Shown here piece by piece: positions 57,382-64,000 of a stretch of 64,000 nt of DNA. The stretch is from Nitrospira sp. (GTDB lineage Bacteria > Nitrospirota > Nitrospiria > Nitrospirales > Nitrospiraceae), in contig SWDS01000002.1 of assembly GCA_005116745.1 (NCBI GenBank), forward strand, positions 318,211-382,210. The letters are read 5' to 3'. Both the position numbers and the translations under genes were made by a program. Position 1 is the stretch's first letter, and each line of letters begins with the position of its first letter. A model generated the notes under the pieces. The model did no database searches. It saw only the letters and a list, made by a program, of their open reading frames with translations, and was not told the DNA's origin.

Positions 57382-58170
57382 TTAAAACAAACCCGCCAAA
57401 GACCGCGTGAGACCCTGGGTTAATGCCGGTGCAGCTTCTTCATAGTCCAGATTCGCCTTATTGGCCGTGCTGACCACTCTTGTGCGATACTTCTTATGCT
57501 TCGTGACTTCAGAAGAGGTCTGTTGCTCTGTACCTCCGATACCTTGTTTCAAATTTTGCTGGTTGTCTTGCCGGACAATCACCCCTTCGGCTGCCTTCTC
57601 GACAACCTGGACGTCCGTCACCACCATAAAGAGCACATCCTTGACCAGCGCACCGGTCACAAGCTCGGCTCCAGCGAATGCCAATCCACCAGCAGCAGCC
57701 CCCATTCCAACCGCGCCGTAGGTCCCTCCGGCCAGCCCCCCAATCGCCGCTCCAGCCGCAGCCCCACCCACAGCGGACAGCAGTGGTCCACCATAGCCAC
57801 CAGCCAAGGCCTGCTGTGCCGCAGTCGGATCAGTCTTGGCAACGCTCAGCACATTGGCCTGAAGCCGGTAGTGGGCTTCTTTCGGATCTTGGGTGACACG
57901 ATAGCCCCGCTTGGCAATGGCGTCCTTAATTGGGGTGGCAATATCAAAATTGTCTTTGTCGGATGTATTCCGAACATCGATGTAAATCACCCTCTGCTCA
58001 GGGCCGACCGGGTCCAAGAAAATTGTCTCGCTCATCTTCGTTTGGACATCCAGATTCCGTTTGCTGATCATGGTCTGCGAGGCCGCGCAGCCGGCCAAGA
58101 ACATCAGCCCTACCCCCGCCACGACCACGCGCCCCACGGCTGTTAATCTCAACCTTTTAGTTCTCTTCAT
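57382..58170 (-). CDS. TraT-like outer-membrane lipoprotein
   Basis: 262 residues from the ATG at 58170 (MKRTKRLRL). The lipobox FLAGC places the Cys near 27. TraT features are TMISKRNLDVQTKMSETIFL, QRVIYIDVRNTSDKDNFDIA, AIAKRGYRVTQDPKEAHYRL and a central Gly/Ala-rich hydrophobic hairpin (AVGGAAAGAAIGGLAGGTYG). Plasmid TraT causes surface exclusion and complement resistance; chromosomal homologues in free-living bacteria have no proven role. No conjugation genes are nearby. Confidence 0.85.
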   Translation of the reverse strand: MKRTKRLRLTAVGRVVVAGVGLMFLAGCAASQTMISKRNLDVQTKMSETIFLDPVGPEQRVIYIDVRNTSDKDNFDIATPIKDAIAKRGYRVTQDPKEAHYRLQANVLSVAKTDPTAAQQALAGGYGGPLLSAVGGAAAGAAIGGLAGGTYGAVGMGAAAGGLAFAGAELVTGALVKDVLFMVVTDVQVVEKAAEGVIVRQDNQQNLKQGIGGTEQQTSSEVTKHKKYRTRVVSTANKANLDYEEAAPALTQGLTRSLAGLF

Positions 58171-58283
58171 CACATCCCTCCTTGAAGTGATAGCCCTATT
58201 GCCACGAACACCCACTCTAAGTCCTCACACTTGTGATCCTGGAGAAACCCACCCAGCCGGATGGGCTTCTCCATGGTCTTCTG

Positions 58284-58316
58284 GGTCTGAGCAGAGATTA
58301 AGCCTCTACTCAGACC
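58284..58316 (-). terminator. Stem-loop terminating the 58324 gene
   Basis: GGTCTGAG pairs with CTCAGACC, with an inner AGAG/CTCT extension after one mismatch, eight bases past the stop at 58324. A second hairpin (GGAGAA..CCCA / TGGG..TTCTCC, 58241-58272) follows, so two stems stand in tandem before traT. T-runs are short. Confidence 0.5.
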
Positions 58317-58323
58317 GCACTGC

Positions 58324-59931
58324 CTAATTGACCGTACAGAAAGTCGGCGTACCGGCGGCAGATAGAGCCGGTGCCTGATCCAGCCACGCATTCACGGGCG
58401 TCACCGACACGTTACATTGTGCGTCCACCACAATATTGAAGACATGCCACCAGAGCTTAGAGCCTTCGCCAGCAGGCGGGGCAAAGACACTGGCATTTCC
58501 ATTCTGGCTGAGTTCCACGCGACCTGGTGACTCTGTAATGCCCGGAGCCCCGGAATTCTGCGATCTACTGTAGTTGTGCACGGCATAGGTGTAGGTCCCT
58601 TGCATCAACTTGGTGATCGTCACGACCTCGGGACCGAAGCTGCTCTGATCATCGATGTCGAGCTGCGCAAAAGGCAGCTCGGTCAAGGAACCGAGCTCGC
58701 TGTTCCTGAAACTGATGCGATAGTGGTTGGGGACAAATAGATAAGAATCCAGATCATTGGGACTCGCACCCCAGGTCAACTTGATACTGAAACCGTCGGT
58801 GCTGGTAGTTGTGACAAGACATGGGTCTAGGACAATGTTCGTTGCCGCGAGGCCAGCGGTCGCTGTGTTAGTCAATTGGGTACCGGCAAGTGCGGTAATC
58901 GTGGCCTCGCCGTCCTTGCGGATCGGAATCTGAAACGAGCCGTCTGTGGTCGTATAGGCTCGTGAAGAACCTGAATAGGTTTTACCCTCGCTCTCGACAA
59001 GCGCATTGGGCACAGGCTGGCCCGAGGCATTTCTCACACAGCCGGTCACGACGATGGTCTCCGTCACAAGATCGGCATTCCAGTAGCCGAGCCGAGACAC
59101 GGTGCCTTCGTAGTAGCGAATGGACGCATTCACGACGAGTGTCGCCTGGCCATCTTGTATCCAGCGCCCTGTCGAGCCGTCAAAATAGAAGAGCGGAATC
59201 GTCGCAGGCACATTACTAGATCGCGTGCTGACCGGGATACGGATGGTGGCGGTGCTCCCGGGGGTTAAACTGTACCGCACGTTGTTGCTGTCACGAACAT
59301 CGATCAGCATTGCCCCGAAGCTCTCAATCTGAGTAATACTCCCACTGGCGGAAGCGGTGAAGTCTCCAGGCATATCACTCGTCGTAGTCGACACATTGAT
59401 GGGTGTGACTGAAACCGCGACGTTAGCTGCCGGAGCCCCCGTGCTCGGAACGAGTCCGTTGGCTGGCAGTACGATTTGAGCCGAAGAGTTGGTATCAGTT
59501 ATCGTACCTCCGGACGCAGTAGGTACGTTCTGGGTAAAGCCAACCCTCACAAGTTGTACGGTGAGCGGTGTGTTCTGTCCAGCCGTCACGCGGGAAATGC
59601 GAAAGCTCTCCGCAAACCCACTGGCATCCGCATGCACCACTGTTCGATCAGCCACTGGGACAGACAGGGTATAGCTGCCATCTGCTCCTGATGTCGTCCG
59701 CACCGTTCCAATCTCGATCGTCGCATTCGGAATGGCTCCGGTCCCGTCCGACGCAATCACTCGGCCTGTCACCGTGCCCGTTGAGACCGGAGTGGGAGGG
59801 GACACAGGGCTGCTATCGCCGCAAGCCGAAATAGTCATGAGACACAGGAGCGCAAGGATCGGGCGCCACACCGAGGATGCGTAGTTTGACCGAGACGGGA
59901 CACCCGTCAACCAACACACAGCTCTCATCAT
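58324..59931 (-). CDS. Large lipoprotein with carboxypeptidase-regulatory-like domains
   Basis: 535 residues; the lipobox LMTISACGD puts the Cys near 37, so an internal Met may be the true start. A Pro/Thr linker is followed by two beta-sandwich repeats of the carboxypeptidase-regulatory-like kind (GTVTGRVIASDGTGAIPNAT near 55; VTGCVRNASGQPVPNALVES near 295). A ~180-residue region with SIRYYEGTVSRLGYWNADL lies between them, and a C-terminal YfaP-like stretch follows (LTWGASPNDLDSYLFVPN, VHNYS). The first fold and the middle recall CILP-like extracellular proteins. A surface or periplasmic structural or adhesive role is inferred. Confidence 0.7.
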   Translation of the reverse strand: MMRAVCWLTGVPSRSNYASSVWRPILALLCLMTISACGDSSPVSPPTPVSTGTVTGRVIASDGTGAIPNATIEIGTVRTTSGADGSYTLSVPVADRTVVHADASGFAESFRISRVTAGQNTPLTVQLVRVGFTQNVPTASGGTITDTNSSAQIVLPANGLVPSTGAPAANVAVSVTPINVSTTTSDMPGDFTASASGSITQIESFGAMLIDVRDSNNVRYSLTPGSTATIRIPVSTRSSNVPATIPLFYFDGSTGRWIQDGQATLVVNASIRYYEGTVSRLGYWNADLVTETIVVTGCVRNASGQPVPNALVESEGKTYSGSSRAYTTTDGSFQIPIRKDGEATITALAGTQLTNTATAGLAATNIVLDPCLVTTTSTDGFSIKLTWGASPNDLDSYLFVPNHYRISFRNSELGSLTELPFAQLDIDDQSSFGPEVVTITKLMQGTYTYAVHNYSRSQNSGAPGITESPGRVELSQNGNASVFAPPAGEGSKLWWHVFNIVVDAQCNVSVTPVNAWLDQAPALSAAGTPTFCTVN

Positions 59932-60202
59932 GTCATTCTCCTTTTCGTGTGATCTGAAATGGTTGCAAATAGATTACTGCGCAATCGACACTCCACAGTG
60001 CAGAGACCATGCCAACGAGCCGGTCACGGCCACACGTGCCGAGAGACCGCAGGAAACAGGGTGAACGCTGGCGGAGAAAGAGTCGGCGGATACGGCCTAG
60101 TCCTGTCGATTGCCGGTACATACACTTATGCGTAGAGTTGGCTAGGCATTGGGCGGATGGCAGCGGAGCAGTCAAATATGATCGTCTCAGACCCTACGTT
60201 GG

Positions 60203-60241
60203 TATCTCTACAGATACATAACTGTATCTGAATGGATACGA
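60203..60241. promoter_or_regulatory. Cluster of GTATCT/AGATAC half-sites
   Basis: Four GTATCt-type half-sites stand in 39 bases as GTATCT, AGATAC, GTATCT, GGATAC. The inner two form a 7-bp palindrome (CAGATAC, 6 bases, GTATCTG at 60212-60231). The layout resembles an operator for a dimeric regulator controlling the divergent genes at 59931 and 60485. The rest of the 59932-60484 gap shows no further credible gene. Confidence 0.4.
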
Positions 60242-60430
60242 CGGACGCGGCAGAGGTTCATGGGCCTTGCTTGAATTGATCTGCAACTCCTGCAATCGCG
60301 GATGTGTGTGCGTAACGCCGATCTGAAGGAAGTCGTTCGTCTCACAAGAGGAATAGCGCGGAAGAGGTGTGACAGAACCTGAGGCTGAACCGTCATGAGT
60401 CCTGCGCCGAGCGAGACGCGAAAATAGCAC

Positions 60431-60460
60431 TTGTAATTTTTCTTGGTACGTACGTATACA
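60431..60460 (+). promoter_or_regulatory. Promoter of the patatin-like gene
   Basis: TTGTAA, 18 bases, TATACA, with a direct 10-base repeat CGTATACAAG (60453-60472) around the -10 box. AAGGAGG follows at 60470 and the ATG at 60485. Confidence 0.5.
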
Positions 60461-60484
60461 AGCGTATACAAGGAGGGCGTCACG

Positions 60485-62407
60485 ATGTCAGGCTTTTCAC
60501 GGAAGAGTTTAGGGCTGTTCTCTTGCCGGCAGATCTGTGGCGGGGCACGATGCATGATTTCTGTATACAGCCTTGCATGCCTCGTGCTTTTGACTACTTC
60601 ATGTTCGTGGTGGGCAGTCCCTGCCAATATGCACAAGATAGGTGAATTTGGGGAAAAAGACTTTCTGAAGGTAGAGCGTGCTGGCTACAAAAATTCAAAT
60701 ACTCCACCGCGATCTTGCCTCGCCTTGTCAGGGGGGGGAATTCGATCCGCAGCCTACAGCATCGGCGTCTTGAAGGGATTGCATCTAAGTGGAAAACTGC
60801 CTGAGGTTGACATTATTTCGGCCGTGTCTGGTGGTTCCTATGCAGCAACCTGGTTATACGCACAGTACGATATAAAGGCAAGGGAGGGTAGTCCGAGAGA
60901 TGCTGTGGCTGTATTGGATGATGTTCTTTCCGGAGATTCAATCAATAAGGTTGCAGAGAAGGCAAGAAACCTTGTCCTAAACCTATCGATGCTAGGGTTA
61001 GCCACAATTCAGGCCCCCAGCACCGATTCGGGCCTTCTCTCACTTATGAGTGGAGGGTTGGATTTGATTACGCTCGTTCCCCGGCTAATCCTCTACACTG
61101 GAGGAGTGATTTGGTCATATCATCCTCCAGGGAGCGAAGGCCATGAAACTGGCAGCGGATCTAATTATGAAAGAGCTCTTAGCAATGCATTCCATGTGGA
61201 GGACGGCAAAGAAACCGAAATTGAGTCCAACTACTTTGAATCTCTTTGGAACAGGTTACCTTTCAGTTCAGTTAGTGTAAGCACAGGGCCTCCCATTCGA
61301 ACAGCCTCCAAGAAACTCCCCTATTTGATCGTTAACGCTACTATTGAAGGCGTCCGTTTGTCCGACGAAGATGTCCGTACGCCTAATCCTCGCCCAGAGG
61401 CCGAGCGTATAAGACTTGCCGACAGGATATTTGAGTTCACACCCTACGGAATGGGGTCGCCCAGTGCTGGTTACAGGGATTGGGCCACATTAAAGGACAA
61501 AGACCGAGCAGAAACCTATAGCTTCTCTAAAGTTGCGTCGATTTCAGGTGCAGCCATAGATAAACGTACAGATATATACCTAAATGCTTTAGGACGTGAC
61601 CTCGGGTTAGGCTATACGATGCTCGCTCCAACCGACAAGGATGACCCGAAGAAATTCTTTTTTCAGAAAAAATTTATTGTGTTGACCGATGGCGGGAATG
61701 AAGAAAATCTAGGCGTCTATGGTCTCATTAAGAGAAACTGTGAAGAGATCATAGTGGTGGATGCTGAGTATGATGGAAGACCAGAAGGCGTCTTAAACTT
61801 CATTCCCTATATGATGGAGCGCGTTACTGGAAAAACGTTTGTGGGTTATGAGGATAGTTATCAGTTTGGAGCCTATGGGAAACTCAAGACAAATTTAGAG
61901 CACGAAGAGATGGTTCTACAGGTAGATGAGCTTGACCAAGTAACTATGTATGGAAAGAAAACATCCCATACACAGACCCTTGAGCCATGGAGTTGTTGGT
62001 CGGATCGGGTCAAAACTAAACGCACATTTAAGTGTGACGATGCTCAACCTAGGAAGGGGTGTGTTCGTAACAACGAAGACAATACTTGTGAGCCAATTCT
62101 GCAAAAACAGTTGCGAGTGACATATGTGAAGCTTTCTGCAGACAGGATGTTGCTCGACGCTGTTCCATCAAAGGAGAAGGCCAAAGAGGTTTATGGGAAT
62201 TTTGTCACGGACTTTTATAAAAGCTCAGATAAGAATTTTCCTCATTATTCAACAGCTCAGCTCGGATGGAACAAGCAGGCATTTCTCGCAATAGCTGAAC
62301 TGGGATGTAGAGCCGTAAGGCTGGAGTATGATAAGAAAAATTTGAATTCAAGTGAGAAGGCATGCATTGAGACAAAGAGAGCAACAGGGGCTGGGGACAG
62401 CAAGTAG
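60485..62407 (+). CDS. Patatin-like phospholipase lipoprotein
   Basis: 640 residues from the ATG at 60485 with AAGGAGG upstream. A lipobox (LLTTSC, Cys 40) suggests export and lipid anchoring. Patatin motifs are the oxyanion hole SGGGIRSAA (82-90), the nucleophile loop VSGGSYA with S118 (GxSxA rather than GxSxG), and the dyad Asp402 in VLTDGGN. These give a Ser-Asp lipid acyl hydrolase. A ~200-residue C-terminal part with several Cys is unassigned. The gene is visibly more AT-rich than the surroundings and uses different codons, so it was probably acquired. It might be an effector or a phospholipid-remodelling enzyme; no secretion or immunity gene is adjacent. Confidence 0.82.
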   Translation: MSGFSRKSLGLFSCRQICGGARCMISVYSLACLVLLTTSCSWWAVPANMHKIGEFGEKDFLKVERAGYKNSNTPPRSCLALSGGGIRSAAYSIGVLKGLHLSGKLPEVDIISAVSGGSYAATWLYAQYDIKAREGSPRDAVAVLDDVLSGDSINKVAEKARNLVLNLSMLGLATIQAPSTDSGLLSLMSGGLDLITLVPRLILYTGGVIWSYHPPGSEGHETGSGSNYERALSNAFHVEDGKETEIESNYFESLWNRLPFSSVSVSTGPPIRTASKKLPYLIVNATIEGVRLSDEDVRTPNPRPEAERIRLADRIFEFTPYGMGSPSAGYRDWATLKDKDRAETYSFSKVASISGAAIDKRTDIYLNALGRDLGLGYTMLAPTDKDDPKKFFFQKKFIVLTDGGNEENLGVYGLIKRNCEEIIVVDAEYDGRPEGVLNFIPYMMERVTGKTFVGYEDSYQFGAYGKLKTNLEHEEMVLQVDELDQVTMYGKKTSHTQTLEPWSCWSDRVKTKRTFKCDDAQPRKGCVRNNEDNTCEPILQKQLRVTYVKLSADRMLLDAVPSKEKAKEVYGNFVTDFYKSSDKNFPHYSTAQLGWNKQAFLAIAELGCRAVRLEYDKKNLNSSEKACIETKRATGAGDSK

Positions 62408-62610
62408 GGAATACTGTACGCTCTACGTCAATTTCGGCTAATTCTGGTCAGGTCACACGTATGAATCTGTCTGATCCGTACTCGCGATAGTTGCGAGAGC
62501 CTCATGGATGCTCACCTTAGCTTCTCCACGGTGCATGGAATCGGACCCGTATTTTCCTATGAAGTGCAACAGATCCCCTGATCCCCTTGTGTTATCTGTC
62601 TCTTGCACTT

Positions 62611-62934
62611 CTATGGTTTCACGCCTATCGTTTTAAGCGTGGCCCTGAAAATCGATGAGGTCATTGGCTCGACAAAAAACGACCGGAAGGTGCGGTGGAC
62701 CATCTCGGTATGGCGCTGATGATCGGCATGGAATAGTTCGGCTGCCTTCTTGTGATCTTCTGCGCCATATCCCATTCGAACAGCACAACGCTCCAATTCC
62801 TCTTCCTCGGCAGGAAGCAAATGGGTTTGGAGATCGTGGACCATTCGCAGCTTAGGTTCGACGTCGCGCAAAAACAGATACGCCTCGGTCAACGCATCTG
62901 CCGCCCGCTTCATTATTTCCGGGCTTATTTCCAC
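62611..62934 (-). pseudogene. glnE: Internal fragment of glnE (glutamine synthetase adenylyltransferase)
   Basis: 107 codons with a GTG in front. DALTEAYLFLRDVEPKLRMV and HDLQTHLLPAEEEELERCAV match the helical part after the first nucleotidyltransferase domain of GlnE, followed by HTEMVHRTFRSFF. The intact protein has about 950 residues and two catalytic domains, neither of which is here. It is thus a truncated relic, or possibly a small derived protein. Confidence 0.75.
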
Positions 62935-63012
62935 GGTTGTTTCACAAGAGCGGCGGCTTCATGCAATGCTTCCGAGAGCGAGGCGCCAGAGGACGCGTGG
63001 AGGCCTGTGTGA

Positions 63013-63153
63013 CTGTGCCTGTGGTGTGGGTATGCTGACCCGTTTACCATCGACGAAATTGCACAGGCCTATGCGAGTGCCTTCAGCGAAATCATTGAAG
63101 ATTATCCGGACGATCCTCGCGGGCACTCGGCACTTGCGCTAGAGCATTTTTGA
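63013..63153 (+). pseudogene. Unrecognised gene 3' fragment
   Basis: An open stretch without a start codon encodes DPFTIDEIAQAYASAFSEII, EDYPDDPRGH and SALALEHF before TGA. Its composition looks like real protein, but it has no start and is flanked by relics, so it is probably the tail of a lost gene. I do not recognise the family. Confidence 0.3.
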
Positions 63154-63179
63154 TTTAAGTGCATACAGTCTGTAGCATG

Positions 63180-63545
63180 TCCGCCCTGGTACTCTTAGGA
63201 GGAAAAGGGAGGGAGGCCTATTCACAAGATCTACGGGATCGGGTGTTGCGAGCATTGGAACGTGGGGAGCGTCCGACAGCCATTGCCGACCGATTTGAAG
63301 TCAGCCGGGGTTGGGTGTATCAGGTGCGGAACCGGCTCACGCAGACGGGAGGGCGTAGCAGTCTGCAGATTGGGGGCCACCGGCGGTCTCGGTTGGCGGG
63401 GATGGAGCCGACGCTCCGGGCCTGGCTGAAAGAAACCGGCGATCTGACGCTCGCGGAGCTGTGCACGCGGCTGGCGGCACACGGAATCGCGATCAACGTG
63501 CCCGCGTTGTGGCATCAACTCAATACATGGCAGCTCACCTCTTGA
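63180..63545 (+). pseudogene. Truncated IS630-family transposase (N-terminal part)
   Basis: 121 codons from the ATG at 63180. YSQDLRDRVLRALERGERPT, AIADRFEVSRGWVYQVRNRL and DLTLAELCTRLAAHGIAINV match the two helix-turn-helix units of IS630 transposases. The chain stops at the point where the DDE catalytic domain should begin, at the junction with the IS110 fragment. Confidence 0.8.
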
Positions 63546-63727
63546 GTTCTAACTCCAAGTGTGGATTCGACCACGAGCCCTTGAATGTCAGACTGATACG
63601 GCGCGAGTGCCTCGATCACCAGCGCCAGTTCATTTGACACGCGCTGCTGAGAGACGACCTGGTCTTGCTCATTGAGTACCACCACCGTGTTATTCGCGCG
63701 CGAATTAAGACCCCCGTACAATTTCAT
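63515..63727 (-). pseudogene. Truncated IS110-family transposase (N-terminal part)
   Basis: 70 codons. MKLYGGLNSRANNTVVVLNE and LALVIEALAPYQSDIQGLVV, with VEST following, match the N-terminal DEDD domain of IS110 transposases, which begins (M)KLYGGIDLHSNN. The first catalytic Asp is changed to Asn (GLN for GID). Homology ends after VEST near 63580, where IS630 sequence meets it. It is dead. Confidence 0.75.
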
Positions 63728-63816
63728 GATGTGCTCCTCCTTGTTGGTCGGGTGAATGTTCGAACGCTCCGAACACCAACCCTACCCGTTATATCGAGGA
63801 GCCTTCTAGATGATTA

Positions 63817-63963
63817 TCAGATCTTGTTTTGTGCAGCACTGACTTTGTGTGGATTCACGATGCGACTGATCGTCGAATCATGCAAGCCCACGGCTCGGCC
63901 GATCTCGGACAGTCTGACCTGGTATGGCCCAGCAACCTTCCTGTTAGAGTCTGTTCATAATCT
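63817..63963 (-). pseudogene. Helix-turn-helix end of a transposase-like protein
   Basis: The minus strand encodes VRLSEIGRAVGLHDSTISRI and VNPHKVSAAQNKI before TGA, with a stop just upstream of the fragment. The SEIGRAVGLHDSTISRI helix-turn-helix resembles the DnaA-like C-terminus of REP-associated (Y1) transposases. It is a fragment only, with no catalytic part. Confidence 0.4.
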
Positions 63964-64000
63964 TTTGAGGATGTTTTGATAATGTTCTCCTTTTCACCGC

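Noticed and set aside
57382..58170. Conjugative plasmid region suggested by the TraT-like gene
   Set aside because: No other transfer genes, relaxase or origin nearby; chromosomal TraT-like lipoproteins are common.

Overview
The window looks like chromosomal DNA of a Nitrospira-type bacterium (Nitrospirota). The evidence is the combination of a Nitrospira-like periplasmic chlorite dismutase, a urease cluster next to a complete urea ABC transporter, a NarK-like nitrate/nitrite carrier, several secreted cupredoxin-like proteins, a [4Fe-4S]-type PurF, RpoH beside groESL, and moderately high GC throughout. No nitrite oxidoreductase or ammonia monooxygenase gene is present here, so the sequence does not separate canonical nitrite oxidisers from comammox strains.

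Layout. 1-4957 (minus): a small group with a membrane protein cut by the left edge, a zinc-ribbon/PCP-reductase-domain protein, a DUF420 membrane protein and an O-methyltransferase, followed by RlpA and a secreted copper-site-like protein. 5282-6187: a fatty acid desaturase. 6240-17654 (minus): urea use, with urtABCDE for uptake followed by ureABC and ureFGD for hydrolysis and nickel insertion; no ureE is present. 18321-32449: housekeeping and mixed genes (lipoprotein, scpAB, pentapeptide-like protein, Lys-rich protein, cupredoxin, a PqqD-like/methyltransferase protein, a higBA-type toxin-antitoxin pair beside a decayed gene copy, an FRG-domain gene, ppx, recG, a TPR metallopeptidase). 32505-37238: a secreted repeat protein and a very tightly coupled operon of unknown role (degenerate metallo-beta-lactamase fold, TPR, unknown protein, methyltransferase). 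37611-48958 (minus): a long biosynthetic block, ribBA-ribH-nusB-purB-cld-purC-(TM protein)-purS-purQ-(secreted protein)-purL-purF-PilZ, interrupted by a 212-bp element with terminal inverted repeats. 49034-53745: NarK-like carrier, rpoH, groES and groEL. 53746-64000: accessory DNA with toxin-antitoxin genes, a run of lipoproteins and secreted proteins, an AT-rich patatin-like lipoprotein, and at the right end a pile of gene and transposase fragments (glnE, IS630, IS110 and another).

How the genes fit together. The urea transporter and urease form one uptake-and-hydrolysis unit supplying ammonium and CO2. The purine block supplies IMP through the PurS-PurQ-PurL complex, PurF, PurC and PurB. 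The chlorite dismutase gene inside it is probably there for transcriptional reasons. Many neighbouring starts and stops overlap by exactly four bases (ATGA or GTGA), so translational coupling is a general habit of this genome. Several apparent promoters have an 18-nt spacer, and both toxin-antitoxin operons have a -10 box so close to the first start codon that their mRNAs are predicted to be leaderless.

All identifications come from reading motifs by eye; no database search was possible.
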